Origin: UBA4582 sp047630175
GTDB taxonomy: Bacteria; Pseudomonadota; Gammaproteobacteria; Pseudomonadales; Azotimanducaceae
Direction of reading: 5' to 3'
DNA length: 64,000 nt
NCBI GenBank assembly: GCA_047630175.1
Contig: JBLHVI010000001.1
Location: forward strand, 124,001 to 188,000
The position numbers were made by a program, and so were the translations under genes. The notes beneath the pieces were generated by a model. That model saw only the letters and a list, made by a program, of their open reading frames with translations, was not told the DNA's origin and did no database searches. Shown here piece by piece: positions 9,555 to 17,906 of the stretch. How positions within the stretch are numbered: position 1 is the stretch's first letter; each line of letters opens with the position of its first letter.

Positions 9555-10924
9555 GCGTTGACCTGCCAAAGTGAGACGGCGAGTTGCTGATGTCGGGCTT
9601 GCAGTTGCTCGATGTCGACATCGATGATGTTGCCGTGACTAACCCGCCATTGACCATTGATCATCACCGCCTCTGCGCGGTGTGCGCCTCCCAATATCAG
9701 GGCTGCTAAGGCATCATCACTGCCACTAAAGCGCGGCTCATCGAGACTAAAGAGTGCCAGGTCAGCGGCGGCGCCAACGGCAATTTGCCCAAGTTCTGGG
9801 CGGTGTAGCAGTGCTGCACCGCCGTGAGTTGCCCAACGTAGGGCGTCAACATGAGAGGTTAGCGCTGTTTTGCTGTCCTGCTGGGATTGCCCTAAGCGTT
9901 GAATCAACAGGCTCATACGAACTTCTTGGATCAGGTTTGAGCAATCGTTCGACGCCGACCCATCGACGCCTAAGCCGACATTAACCCCCGCCTGCTCAAG
10001 TTCAAAGGCAGGGCAAATACCTGAAGCCAACGTCATATTTGAGGTAGGGCAATGTGACACGCCGCAGCCGGCAGCGCCAAGCCGTGTAATCTCTTCGCTA
10101 TTGAAGTGAATGCCATGGGCAAACCAAGTACGGTTGCTTAGCCAGTTAACGCTCTCCATGTAGTCCACTGGTCGCAAGCCCAGTTGATCGATACAAAACT
10201 GGGTTTCGTCGTGAGTTTCTGCTAGATGTGTATGCAGTAAAACATGATGTTGCTTTGCCATACTTGCGGTTTCACGCATGAGTTCGGGCGTGACTGAAAA
10301 TGGTGAGCAAGGTGCTAGAGCAAGCTGGCACATCGCAAAGGCCTCTGGGTCATGATGTCGTTTGACCAGTCGCAGGCTGTCGTCGAGGATCACTGTCTCA
10401 CGTTGGACAACCTTGTCCGGTGGCAGCCCGCCAGTTGATTGGCCAAGGCTCATAGAGCCTCGTGTTAGCACTACGCGCATGCCGAGTCTGGCCGCCACGG
10501 AAGCTTGGCGGTCGATAGCTTCATCAAGCGTGTCAGAGAATACATAATGATGATCAGACGCGGTGGTACATCCTGAGAGCATTAATTCGCATAGCGCCAG
10601 CTCGGTTGAGACCTCGACCATCTCGTTCGTCAGGTTTGCCCACACCGGATACAAGGAGGTTAGCCAGGCGAATAGCGGCTTGTTTAAGGCGTCACGGTAG
10701 GCGCGGGTCAATGTCTGATAGAAATGATGGTGTGTATTGATTAACCCCGGCGTTAGCACCATGCCTGACGCATCAAATACTGAGTCGACGACTCGGCTGG
10801 GTTGTTGGCCGGTCGTAAGAACCTCGACAATACGCTGGCCCTCAACCACCACGCCACCATTGGCCAGATTGGCTTGAGTTCCATCAAAACTGGCGCGGGG
10901 ATTTTTAATCCAAATACGAGACAA
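9551..10924 (-). CDS. 8-oxoguanine deaminase (amidohydrolase)
   Basis: 457 residues. Metal-site motifs in order are NTHHHFYQT near residue 64, LLHTHLAETHDE near 230, FAHGIHF near 270 and GVDGSASND near 320. The overall wording (RIWIKNP at the start, SDHHYVF, PTSNMTLASG) is that of the cytosine-deaminase-like enzyme characterised as 8-oxoguanine deaminase in Pseudomonas (Pa0142). It would convert 8-oxoguanine to urate, feeding oxidised guanine into the urate-allantoin route. The start appears to be TTG, with GGG-rich sequence upstream. The permease downstream overlaps by four bases. Guanine deamination as an additional activity is possible. Confidence 0.82.
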   Translation of the reverse strand: MSRIWIKNPRASFDGTQANLANGGVVVEGQRIVEVLTTGQQPSRVVDSVFDASGMVLTPGLINTHHHFYQTLTRAYRDALNKPLFAWLTSLYPVWANLTNEMVEVSTELALCELMLSGCTTASDHHYVFSDTLDEAIDRQASVAARLGMRVVLTRGSMSLGQSTGGLPPDKVVQRETVILDDSLRLVKRHHDPEAFAMCQLALAPCSPFSVTPELMRETASMAKQHHVLLHTHLAETHDETQFCIDQLGLRPVDYMESVNWLSNRTWFAHGIHFNSEEITRLGAAGCGVSHCPTSNMTLASGICPAFELEQAGVNVGLGVDGSASNDCSNLIQEVRMSLLIQRLGQSQQDSKTALTSHVDALRWATHGGAALLHRPELGQIAVGAAADLALFSLDEPRFSGSDDALAALILGGAHRAEAVMINGQWRVSHGNIIDVDIEQLQARHQQLAVSLWQVNA

Positions 10925-10978
10925 TTTGAGTGCCCTTTTATTAATTGACGGATTGAGTGTTGGCCGTTTGGATGTCTG

Positions 10979-11542
10979 TCAGCCGATATGAGGTTTCAGG
11001 ATCTCATACAGCGCGGGTCGATTTTCAGCAATTTCTGCAACCGACAGGCCTTCCAAGGAATGCGGGTACTTCAGCCAGTCTTCGGTCTCGTAAAGATAAT
11101 AGTCAGGCACACGACTGACCAAGCTGCGGGTTGGCTTGTAGTACGGGACGGCCACGCGAATATCATGGGGGGTATTGAGCCGAGTCTTTGCCTGCAGGTT
11201 TTCGATCACGGCATTAATGGTGTGACCGGTGTCGAACACGTCGTCGACAATGAGCAGTCGGTCTTCATATCCTAGGTTTTTAATCAGGTAGCTCATGCCG
11301 TGAATGCGAATCTCGGACGAGCGCCCATCAATGCCGGTGTATGAGGATGTACGAATGGCGATGTGGTCAGTCTCAATGCCCTGATAGGCAAGCAATTCTT
11401 GAACCGCAATCCCCATGGGCGTGCCGCCGCGCCAGATGGCCACGATTGTGGTTGGCCGAAAACCACTGGCATTGATCATGGCACCAAGCCTGAAAGAGTC
11501 CTCCAGCAGTTGTTGTGCCGACAGGTAGGTCTTGCTGCTCAT
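10979..11542 (-). CDS. Phosphoribosyltransferase, hypoxanthine/xanthine type
   Basis: 187 residues of a type I phosphoribosyltransferase. An IWRGGTPMG motif near residue 37 forms the PPi loop and LLIVDDVFDTGHT near residue 98 is the PRPP-binding signature. The nucleobase specificity is not set by these motifs; context points to hypoxanthine, xanthine or guanine salvage. It lies 54 bases upstream of 8-oxoguanine deaminase on the same strand, so it is probably the first gene of that operon. A clear paralogue begins divergently at 11609. The ATG at 11542 follows GAGTAAGAT, a plausible ribosome site. Confidence 0.82.
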   Translation of the reverse strand: MSSKTYLSAQQLLEDSFRLGAMINASGFRPTTIVAIWRGGTPMGIAVQELLAYQGIETDHIAIRTSSYTGIDGRSSEIRIHGMSYLIKNLGYEDRLLIVDDVFDTGHTINAVIENLQAKTRLNTPHDIRVAVPYYKPTRSLVSRVPDYYLYETEDWLKYPHSLEGLSVAEIAENRPALYEILKPHIG

Positions 11543-11608
11543 ATCTTACTCTGCCTTGTTGGTAGCTTGTTGACGGCTCGCTGACGAAAGTCTCCAACCT
11601 TTGCTAGG

Positions 11609-12322
11609 GTGCGGGTTGAGTACAACACGCCTAATGCCAATGATTGGGGGTATACTTTACAGATCACAGGATACCAGATTTTTGAGGAGCACAGCGTTAT
11701 CAAGACTGCCGGGCATGATGACAGCACGACTACGGACAAGTGGTTTATCAGTGAAGAGACCCTGCTCAACGATTCGTTTCGTCTGGCAGTCAAAATCTAC
11801 GAAAGCGGTTTTCGGCCAGATTTCATAGTGGGCATTTGGCGCGGCGGCTCTACGGTCGGTATTTACGTACAAGAATGCTTACAATATCTTGGGGTGATTA
11901 CCGACCATATCGCTATACGCACGTCCTACCGAGGCATGGATAGTTACTTGAAGAATGTTGATTCCCCTGAGGCTATTCGCGTGCATGGTCTGCAGTATCT
12001 TTACGAAAATTTGAATCAAGATAGCGCTCTGCTGATTGTTGATGACGTATTCGCCACCGGCCATAACGTGGCGGCCGTTATCCAGCGATTACAGGCAAAG
12101 GCGCGGCGTAATATGCCGAGGGACGTTCGGCTTGCCATGCCGTTTTATAAGCCCGGCCGCAATCAGATCGATCGAGAGCCTGACTATTACCTGCACGAGA
12201 CCGAGCAGTGGTTGGTATTACCTTACGAGCTGACCGGGTTGACTGCTGCCGAGATTGCGGCGCACAAACCTTGGGTTGGGCCAATTTTGGCTGAATGCAA
12301 TCCGCATGCAAGTCCTTCATGA
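11609..12322 (+). CDS. Phosphoribosyltransferase paralogue, divergent partner
   Basis: A second type I phosphoribosyltransferase, closely similar to the one at 10979-11542: IWRGGSTVG pairs with IWRGGTPMG and LLIVDDVFATGHN with LLIVDDVFDTGHT. The PRPP loop has Ala where the paralogue has Asp. Homology starts only at about residue 45 (FISEETLLNDSFRLA), and no ATG, GTG or TTG occurs in frame between the GTG at 11609 and that point. A strong GAGGAG lies at 11684-11689 without a standard start after it in this frame. The true start is therefore unsettled, or a frame change affects the 5' end. The stop overlaps the next gene as ATGA. Confidence 0.75.
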   Translation: MRVEYNTPNANDWGYTLQITGYQIFEEHSVIKTAGHDDSTTTDKWFISEETLLNDSFRLAVKIYESGFRPDFIVGIWRGGSTVGIYVQECLQYLGVITDHIAIRTSYRGMDSYLKNVDSPEAIRVHGLQYLYENLNQDSALLIVDDVFATGHNVAAVIQRLQAKARRNMPRDVRLAMPFYKPGRNQIDREPDYYLHETEQWLVLPYELTGLTAAEIAAHKPWVGPILAECNPHASPS

Positions 12323-13167
12323 GGATAACTAACGGCTTCACGCTTTTTTTAGTATTACTCGTTGGCGCAGCACAGGCGAGGCCAGCAGTCGCTGAGTCAA
12401 TCACGGTAGATGAAAATGGCGTTGAGGGTGTTTGGGAGTTACCAGTAACCGAGGCGAATGCCTTAGTACTCATCCTGCATGGCTTCAATGATGACCTCAA
12501 CGGTGTCGGTGACTTGCAGCAGAATTTAGCGGCTGAGCTTGCACATCAAGGCATTGCTAGCTTGCGGATCAATTTTCGCGGCGAGGGTTTGCGCCACAAC
12601 TACCGCGTTACCTCAACAGTGACAAGTCGTCTAGAGGACACGTCGAAAGCTTATAAGTTGATGCAGAGCCAGTTTCCGGGTAAGCCGATGGGTGTTATGG
12701 GCTGGAGTTTGGGTGGTATGACAGCGATGCTGAGTGCTGGCGCGCATCCAGATTGGTATCAGTCGATGGTGCTGTGGTCAGCGGCGGGTAACGGAATGGG
12801 GTTGCTGCATTCGGCAACAGATCCAGCATTCAATTTGGCGGCTAGGCAGGCGATAGCTAAGGGTGAGGCCCAGTGGCAGTCATGGACGACCATGACACTG
12901 ACGGCTGAGTTCCTGTCGAGCTTTATTGGTGTTGATGTCGCCGACTCTCTAGGAAACTACCCGGGTAGCTTTTTGAGTATTCGCGGCAGTGACGATTACC
13001 TGCCGGCAATGGCGCCGGTATGGCTGCCGTTACTAAAAAATGATGACAGGGCGGTTCATATTATTGGCGGCGCTGACCACATCTTTAACGCGTTAGAACC
13101 GCAAATGCCCTACGGCCAGACAGCTATTCGCCTGACGACCGCGTGGTTCAAGCGTACGTTACGCTAA
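12319..13167 (+). CDS. Secreted alpha/beta hydrolase
   Basis: About 282 residues. An N-terminal signal peptide of about 25 residues (MRITNGFTLFLVLLVGAAQA and on to PAVA) implies export to the periplasm. The alpha/beta-hydrolase fold is shown by LILHGFNDDLNG (oxyanion region), the nucleophile elbow GWSLGG near residue 132, and a likely catalytic His in GGADHIFN near 245. Substrate unknown; it resembles generic serine esterase/acyl hydrolase domains. The start chosen overlaps the preceding phosphoribosyltransferase stop as ATGA; an ATG 24 bases further upstream exists but would spoil the signal peptide. Its coupling to a purine gene is unexplained. Confidence 0.75.
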   Translation: MRITNGFTLFLVLLVGAAQARPAVAESITVDENGVEGVWELPVTEANALVLILHGFNDDLNGVGDLQQNLAAELAHQGIASLRINFRGEGLRHNYRVTSTVTSRLEDTSKAYKLMQSQFPGKPMGVMGWSLGGMTAMLSAGAHPDWYQSMVLWSAAGNGMGLLHSATDPAFNLAARQAIAKGEAQWQSWTTMTLTAEFLSSFIGVDVADSLGNYPGSFLSIRGSDDYLPAMAPVWLPLLKNDDRAVHIIGGADHIFNALEPQMPYGQTAIRLTTAWFKRTLR

Positions 13168-13221
13168 CGCCAGTTTGCGGCGAGGATGCAGTGGTGAGCG
13201 GTATTTAGGCACACCTGCAGC

Positions 13222-13599
13222 CTACTCGTTTTCTACTATTTTATTTTTTAGCATCTTATTTTTTAGCGTCTTTTCTTGTGCCACATTTTTTCCCGCATTA
13301 GCTGCACTGAGCTTTTCACCGATGAGGCTTTCGTTGGTGTGATACTGCGTCCAGTCTATGTCAGACCACTGGCCTTTGTCGGCAAGCGCTGCAGCGTCTG
13401 TTTTGATAGATGCCTGTTGATAGTATAGGGCAGCAATAGCATCTTGGCCTTGGCTGGCGGCTTTCTGAGCTTTGCTAGCGTAGTCCGCGGCAGTGGCACG
13501 GAACGCGTCGCCGCCGGCGGCGCCATCGGCAAAACCACCTGCACAGAACAGCGTAGCACCTATGACTAACAGGGCTCGACTCAACAGTTGCTTAATCAT
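13222..13599 (-). CDS. Small exported alanine-rich protein of unknown function
   Basis: 125 residues, not recognised. A signal peptide ends near residue 25 (LFCAGGFA). The mature part is rich in Ala, Gln and Lys, with a likely helical stretch (ATAADYASKAQKAASQGQDA) that looks like a helical or TPR-type repeat fragment, and ends in alternating LKNK. A strong AAGGAGG lies nine bases before the ATG, so the gene is real. It stands alone between convergent and same-strand neighbours. A periplasmic location is inferred; no function is claimed. Confidence 0.6.
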   Translation of the reverse strand: MIKQLLSRALLVIGATLFCAGGFADGAAGGDAFRATAADYASKAQKAASQGQDAIAALYYQQASIKTDAAALADKGQWSDIDWTQYHTNESLIGEKLSAANAGKNVAQEKTLKNKMLKNKIVENE

Positions 13600-13772
13600 T
13601 ATCTAAATCCTCCTTGCTTGTTATCTGAAAGTATAAAGCGTGAAACTCCAATTAGTTTAGTAGTCGATAATGGCCGGCTGAAAAATAGGCACCAATGGTA
13701 AGTCTTAGCTGCAGAATGCCGCATACTATTTTTAGGGCCGCAGCGTATGTATCAATGCCGCAGCGGCGTGAT

Positions 13773-14627
13773 TTAAGACATCATCGCATTGTGTCGCCGA
13801 ATGTAGTCAACCACTTCCAACAAGCCATCCTTGTCATGGTCGCCACAAATGAACTGGGCGATCGCTTGCAGCTGTGTATTGGCATTACCCATCGCAACAC
13901 CATGGGCAACGGCTTGGAGCATGGCGTAGTCATTCATTTGATCCCCCGCTGCGCAAATATTGCTCGCCGTAATGGCTTTCTGGTCGGCCAGTAGCTTCAG
14001 ACCATACCACTTATCAACATGCTTCTGAACCACCTCGCAGTAGTGAAATGGGCTGTCGAGATGGGGAATAATCAGCGTGTTGAATCGGCGTTGTGGGTCT
14101 GCATCAACCCGGCGCTGAAATTCCTTCAGCTTGTACTCCTCATCAAAGGTTCCAATGACCAGTGCATTGGTAGCCGCCGTCAGCAGGTCGGCTTGTTCGG
14201 CGTAGTCGGCATTCTCATCAAGGTACAGCTGTGCCTGCGTGTTCAGTGGGTGTGCATTATCAAGCAGAAAGTCGGGACCACCATGGTGGTGCGAGTCGCG
14301 TTGAGCCGACAGCGTCATGCCGAGCTGACGTGCGATGCTTGTTAAAAACGTAATCTGCTCAAGATCGAATTCGGTCGATTGTAAGGTCAGTTGCTGCTTG
14401 CTTTTTACTAAGGCGCCGCCGTTGCACACAATCGCAACATCAAAGCCTAGGTTCTCCGCCACGTAGCGTGTTGTGCGATAGCGGCGTCCGGTGGCAATGA
14501 CTACTTCAACATTTTCGTGGGTATGTAGTTGCTCTAGCGCTGCGCGTGTGGCGGGCGAAATTTTGTGGTCATCTAGGGCGAGCGTGCCATCAAGGTCGAG
14601 AGCGAGCAAACAAATAGCGTGATGCAT
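13773..14627 (-). CDS. Cof-type HAD-superfamily phosphatase
   Basis: 284 residues of HAD subfamily IIB. Motif I is ALDLDGTLALDD near residue 10, motif II is VIATGRR near residue 45, and the C-terminal motif IV is AAGDQMNDYAML near 240. The large C2B cap lies between. These enzymes remove phosphate from sugar phosphates, nucleotides or flavin mononucleotide; the substrate here is not predictable. AAGGAT seven bases before the ATG supports the start. Single-gene unit with a 135-base gap to the sensor kinase gene upstream. Confidence 0.85.
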   Translation of the reverse strand: MHHAICLLALDLDGTLALDDHKISPATRAALEQLHTHENVEVVIATGRRYRTTRYVAENLGFDVAIVCNGGALVKSKQQLTLQSTEFDLEQITFLTSIARQLGMTLSAQRDSHHHGGPDFLLDNAHPLNTQAQLYLDENADYAEQADLLTAATNALVIGTFDEEYKLKEFQRRVDADPQRRFNTLIIPHLDSPFHYCEVVQKHVDKWYGLKLLADQKAITASNICAAGDQMNDYAMLQAVAHGVAMGNANTQLQAIAQFICGDHDKDGLLEVVDYIRRHNAMMS

Positions 14628-14762
14628 TGGGTTGGATCCTTATAGCGTTCACACCACTAGCAGATGCGTGGGTGTGACTTTAATAAAACTGAAAGTAACA
14701 GCAAAAAGCAGAGCTTACCTAGGGCGAGATGATGTGGCCAGGCATGTGCTTCAGTAACAGGT

Positions 14763-16496
14763 TTACTTGGGTGGCGCGGCCGGGAAATGAAGATCAACCC
14801 TAGTGCCCTGGTCAGGACTACTAGTGATCAACATATGGCCACCCGATTGAATGACGAAGCCATGCACCATGCTGAGTCCGAGCCCAGCACCCTGACCGAT
14901 CTTGCGGGTCGTAAAGAAGGGTTCGACTGCATGGTCGTGAACTTCTTGCGACATCCCGCTGCCCGTGTCGGATATTGATAGTTTTACATAGGCGACATCT
15001 AACGCGCTATTTGATGTGGCAGCAGCGGGTAATATTTCAAGGCTAGATTGCAATGTTAGGGTGCCGCCACTAAGCATCGCTAGCCGGGCATTCTTACTCA
15101 GATTTAGCAGACAATTTTCCAGCTGTTCGCGATCAAGATAGATAGTAGGTAATTCTGTGGCAGGTAAGATCTTTAGATCAATTGTGGCATCCAGACCTAG
15201 CCTTAGTTCGTTACCAAAGGCCAGTAAAATTTCATTCAGGTCGATGTTGCTAGGTTCCAATAATTGTTGTTTCGAGAATGCCCGCAATTGCTGGGTCAAC
15301 TTCGAAGCACGGGTGATTGCCCGCAGTGCGGCTGCTCTGTAGATGTTTTGCTCGGCTTGATTGGTTTCAAACATTTCAACATTCAACTGCATAACTTGCA
15401 GCATATTGTTGAATTCGTGGGCAACACCACCGGTCAGTTGTGCCACAGACCGCAAGTTTTCAACTTTTATAAGACTGGCCTCCGCACTGCGGCGCTCGGT
15501 AAGATCCTGAACATGAGCAAAGAGCACCGATGACTGTCCCGAGGCGATACGCTGTAGGGTTAACTCAACCGGATACTCGCTACCGTCTTTGCGGCGATGG
15601 GTTGACTCGTAGGTAAACGCGTTCTGGATACCATCAAACAGTTGTGACTTTTTGATATTGTAGGTCGTCTCGTCCAGGGCGGGTACAAGGTCGAAGGGTG
15701 TAAGATTGCGTAATTCTGTCATGCTGAAACCTAGATTTTTCCGCGCTGCTTTATTGGCAGAAATGAACTTGTTTGTGTCTGCGTCACAGATGTAGATTTC
15801 CGTAAAAGACTCTTCGACTACGTGGCCAAGTATCGCGTTCATACGTTCTGCCTCTATGCGCGCGGAAGTGTCACGGAAGATCCCTTGGATGCCGACGATC
15901 TTGCCACCCATGGTTCTGCGGAAATTAGCATTGATCTCAATGGGCAAGTTAACGCCATCATTGCCTTGTATGCTCGCCTGATACCCTAGAACTGAGCCGC
16001 CACCTACATGCATAGCCGTAAGAAAGTAATTATGATTGTTAGTGCCCTTGGGATCTTGCGCGTAAAGGTTGGCGATGTGCGTACCAATGATTTCTTCAAC
16101 AGCAGAGCCCAGCATTTGAGCGGCCGAGGGCGACAGGTATTCGATGATGCCATTCACATCGGTCGTGAAATAGACGTCACGAATATTGTTGAACATCTGC
16201 TCGTAAGTCCGACGCCAGTGAATGTTGTCGAGCAAAGCTCGGCGTAAACCCACGAGACCGATAGCTGTTACTAAACTGATAGCAAGTAGTACAAATATCG
16301 CCCATATGCTCTGTGTGGCATATTCATTGGTCAAACTGAGTAATGGCAGGGCAACGTATGCGGCGAACAGAAGCGGCACTAATGCAAGAATGCTTGTGGC
16401 TCGTTTGCCACCTAAGAGACTGCCGAGGCGGTAGAGGAGTACCATCGCGGCTAGACTGAATACGATGGTCGTCAGTGAGAGTAGTAGTAAAAACAT
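14763..16496 (-). CDS. Membrane PAS-domain sensor histidine kinase
   Basis: 577 residues. Three hydrophobic segments in the first 90 residues anchor it in the inner membrane. Two PAS domains follow (about 100-220 and 225-335). The dimerisation/phosphoacceptor box is LTGGVAHEFNNMLQV near residue 358, of the NtrB-like HExN type. The ATPase domain shows an N box (LLNLSKNARLAM), DTGSGM and GAGLGLSMVHGF. It would autophosphorylate the His in response to a signal perceived by the PAS domains. No response regulator is adjacent, so it is an orphan kinase. The gene starts about 300 bases from the divergently transcribed aldo/keto reductase. Confidence 0.88.
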   Translation of the reverse strand: MFLLLLSLTTIVFSLAAMVLLYRLGSLLGGKRATSILALVPLLFAAYVALPLLSLTNEYATQSIWAIFVLLAISLVTAIGLVGLRRALLDNIHWRRTYEQMFNNIRDVYFTTDVNGIIEYLSPSAAQMLGSAVEEIIGTHIANLYAQDPKGTNNHNYFLTAMHVGGGSVLGYQASIQGNDGVNLPIEINANFRRTMGGKIVGIQGIFRDTSARIEAERMNAILGHVVEESFTEIYICDADTNKFISANKAARKNLGFSMTELRNLTPFDLVPALDETTYNIKKSQLFDGIQNAFTYESTHRRKDGSEYPVELTLQRIASGQSSVLFAHVQDLTERRSAEASLIKVENLRSVAQLTGGVAHEFNNMLQVMQLNVEMFETNQAEQNIYRAAALRAITRASKLTQQLRAFSKQQLLEPSNIDLNEILLAFGNELRLGLDATIDLKILPATELPTIYLDREQLENCLLNLSKNARLAMLSGGTLTLQSSLEILPAAATSNSALDVAYVKLSISDTGSGMSQEVHDHAVEPFFTTRKIGQGAGLGLSMVHGFVIQSGGHMLITSSPDQGTRVDLHFPAAPPK

Positions 16497-16793
16497 GGCA
16501 GTAATATAGATGTAATGGTGTCGTCGTCAATCAACCTTTAGGCATATCGTCGACGTTTTTTAGACGTTTTTGACGCTCGCTTTACCAGAACCCCATTTCT
16601 GATAATTTTCCCTGCAGCATTTGTACATGAATCATACATTTATGTTTTGTTGCATCGATTGACCCATATCCTTAATTTGCCTTGGCGTGCATCCCCCATC
16701 AAGCCTCACCATTCTGAACAATAGGTGTGTTAGTCTGCAATCTGAAGCTGGTTTGCACTACCGGCAACTTCACTAAATCAGAGCCTAACCGTC

Positions 16794-17825
16794 ATGCTTA
16801 AAGCCGTACAACTAGGTAGCAATACAGGTCTTCGAGTTTCAGAGTTGTGTCTTGGCACCATGAATTTTGGTGAGCCAGGTCGTGGGCACCAAGGAGACTG
16901 GACCCTCGGCCTCGATGAGGCGCGGGACATCTTCAAAGCCAGTATTGATCATGGGCTGTTTTATTTTGACTGCGCCGATATTTATGGAATCGGTGCCAGC
17001 GAAGAAGTCGTGGGCTCACTTTTGAATGAACTATTACCGCGCGACGAGTACGTGCTGACCACCAAGGTGTCTATGCCTATGGGACGTGGCGCTAATCAGG
17101 GCGGTCTGACACGCAAACACATAATGGAAGGTGTGGACCGCTCATTGAAACGGCTAGGGCATGATTATGTCGACCAACTGATCATTCATCGTCATCCGCA
17201 TGGTGTGCCGGGCCAAGTGAATGCGCCTATTGAGGAGACACTCGAGGCGTTGCACGACGTGGTGAAGGCGGGCAAGGCATTGTACCTAGGCGCTTCATCT
17301 ATGTTTGCTTGGCAATTCGCCGAATTGCAGATGACGGCGAGTCAGCATGGCTGGACGCGCTTTGTGTCGATGCAGAATCATTACAACCTGATTTACCGTG
17401 AAGAAGAGCGAGAGATGATCCCTTATTGCATCGACTCAGGCGTGGCGGTCACGCCCTGGTCACCGCTGGCTCGGGGAATTTTAGCGGGCGCCTATCAGGG
17501 TGGTTTTGCTGGTGGATCTACAAAACGTTCCACAGGTCAGGACCGAGCGCGAACTGAGAGTCTCTATCGTGGTGCGAACGATTTTGCCATTGCTGACCGC
17601 GTGTTTGAAATAGCGGGTAAGTATGGCAAGACACCGGCGCAGATCGCGGTGGCTTGGTTGCTGAATAAGCCGGGTGTTGTTTGCCCCGTTGTCGGTGTCT
17701 CAAAGGTCTCGCAGCTTAATGACCTGATTGATGCCGCTAGCATCACGTTAGAAGCAGCCGATGTTGTTTATCTGGAAGCGCTATATCAGCCCGTGGATAA
17801 TTTGTTGTCGCTAGGGACGTCTTGA
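16794..17825 (+). CDS. Aldo/keto reductase
   Basis: 343 residues of an NAD(P)H-dependent (beta/alpha)8 oxidoreductase. The catalytic tetrad is visible: Asp and Tyr in FDCADIYG near residues 59-65, Lys in LTTKVSM near 88 and His in LIIHRHPHG near 125. The C-terminal cofactor site GVSKVSQLNDLIDA is also typical. It belongs to the YajO/Tas-like branch acting on small aldehydes or sugars; substrate unknown. The first codons MLKAVQLGSNTGLRVSELCLG fit the family start. It is transcribed alone, divergent from the sensor kinase. Confidence 0.88.
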   Translation: MLKAVQLGSNTGLRVSELCLGTMNFGEPGRGHQGDWTLGLDEARDIFKASIDHGLFYFDCADIYGIGASEEVVGSLLNELLPRDEYVLTTKVSMPMGRGANQGGLTRKHIMEGVDRSLKRLGHDYVDQLIIHRHPHGVPGQVNAPIEETLEALHDVVKAGKALYLGASSMFAWQFAELQMTASQHGWTRFVSMQNHYNLIYREEEREMIPYCIDSGVAVTPWSPLARGILAGAYQGGFAGGSTKRSTGQDRARTESLYRGANDFAIADRVFEIAGKYGKTPAQIAVAWLLNKPGVVCPVVGVSKVSQLNDLIDAASITLEAADVVYLEALYQPVDNLLSLGTS

Positions 17826-17906
17826 AACTGATGTTGGCTATTCGGATTTCTGCATTTTTTTGATGCGCGAGTAAGCGTTAAGTGTCGTTGATGTATTGAT
17901 TGGATC

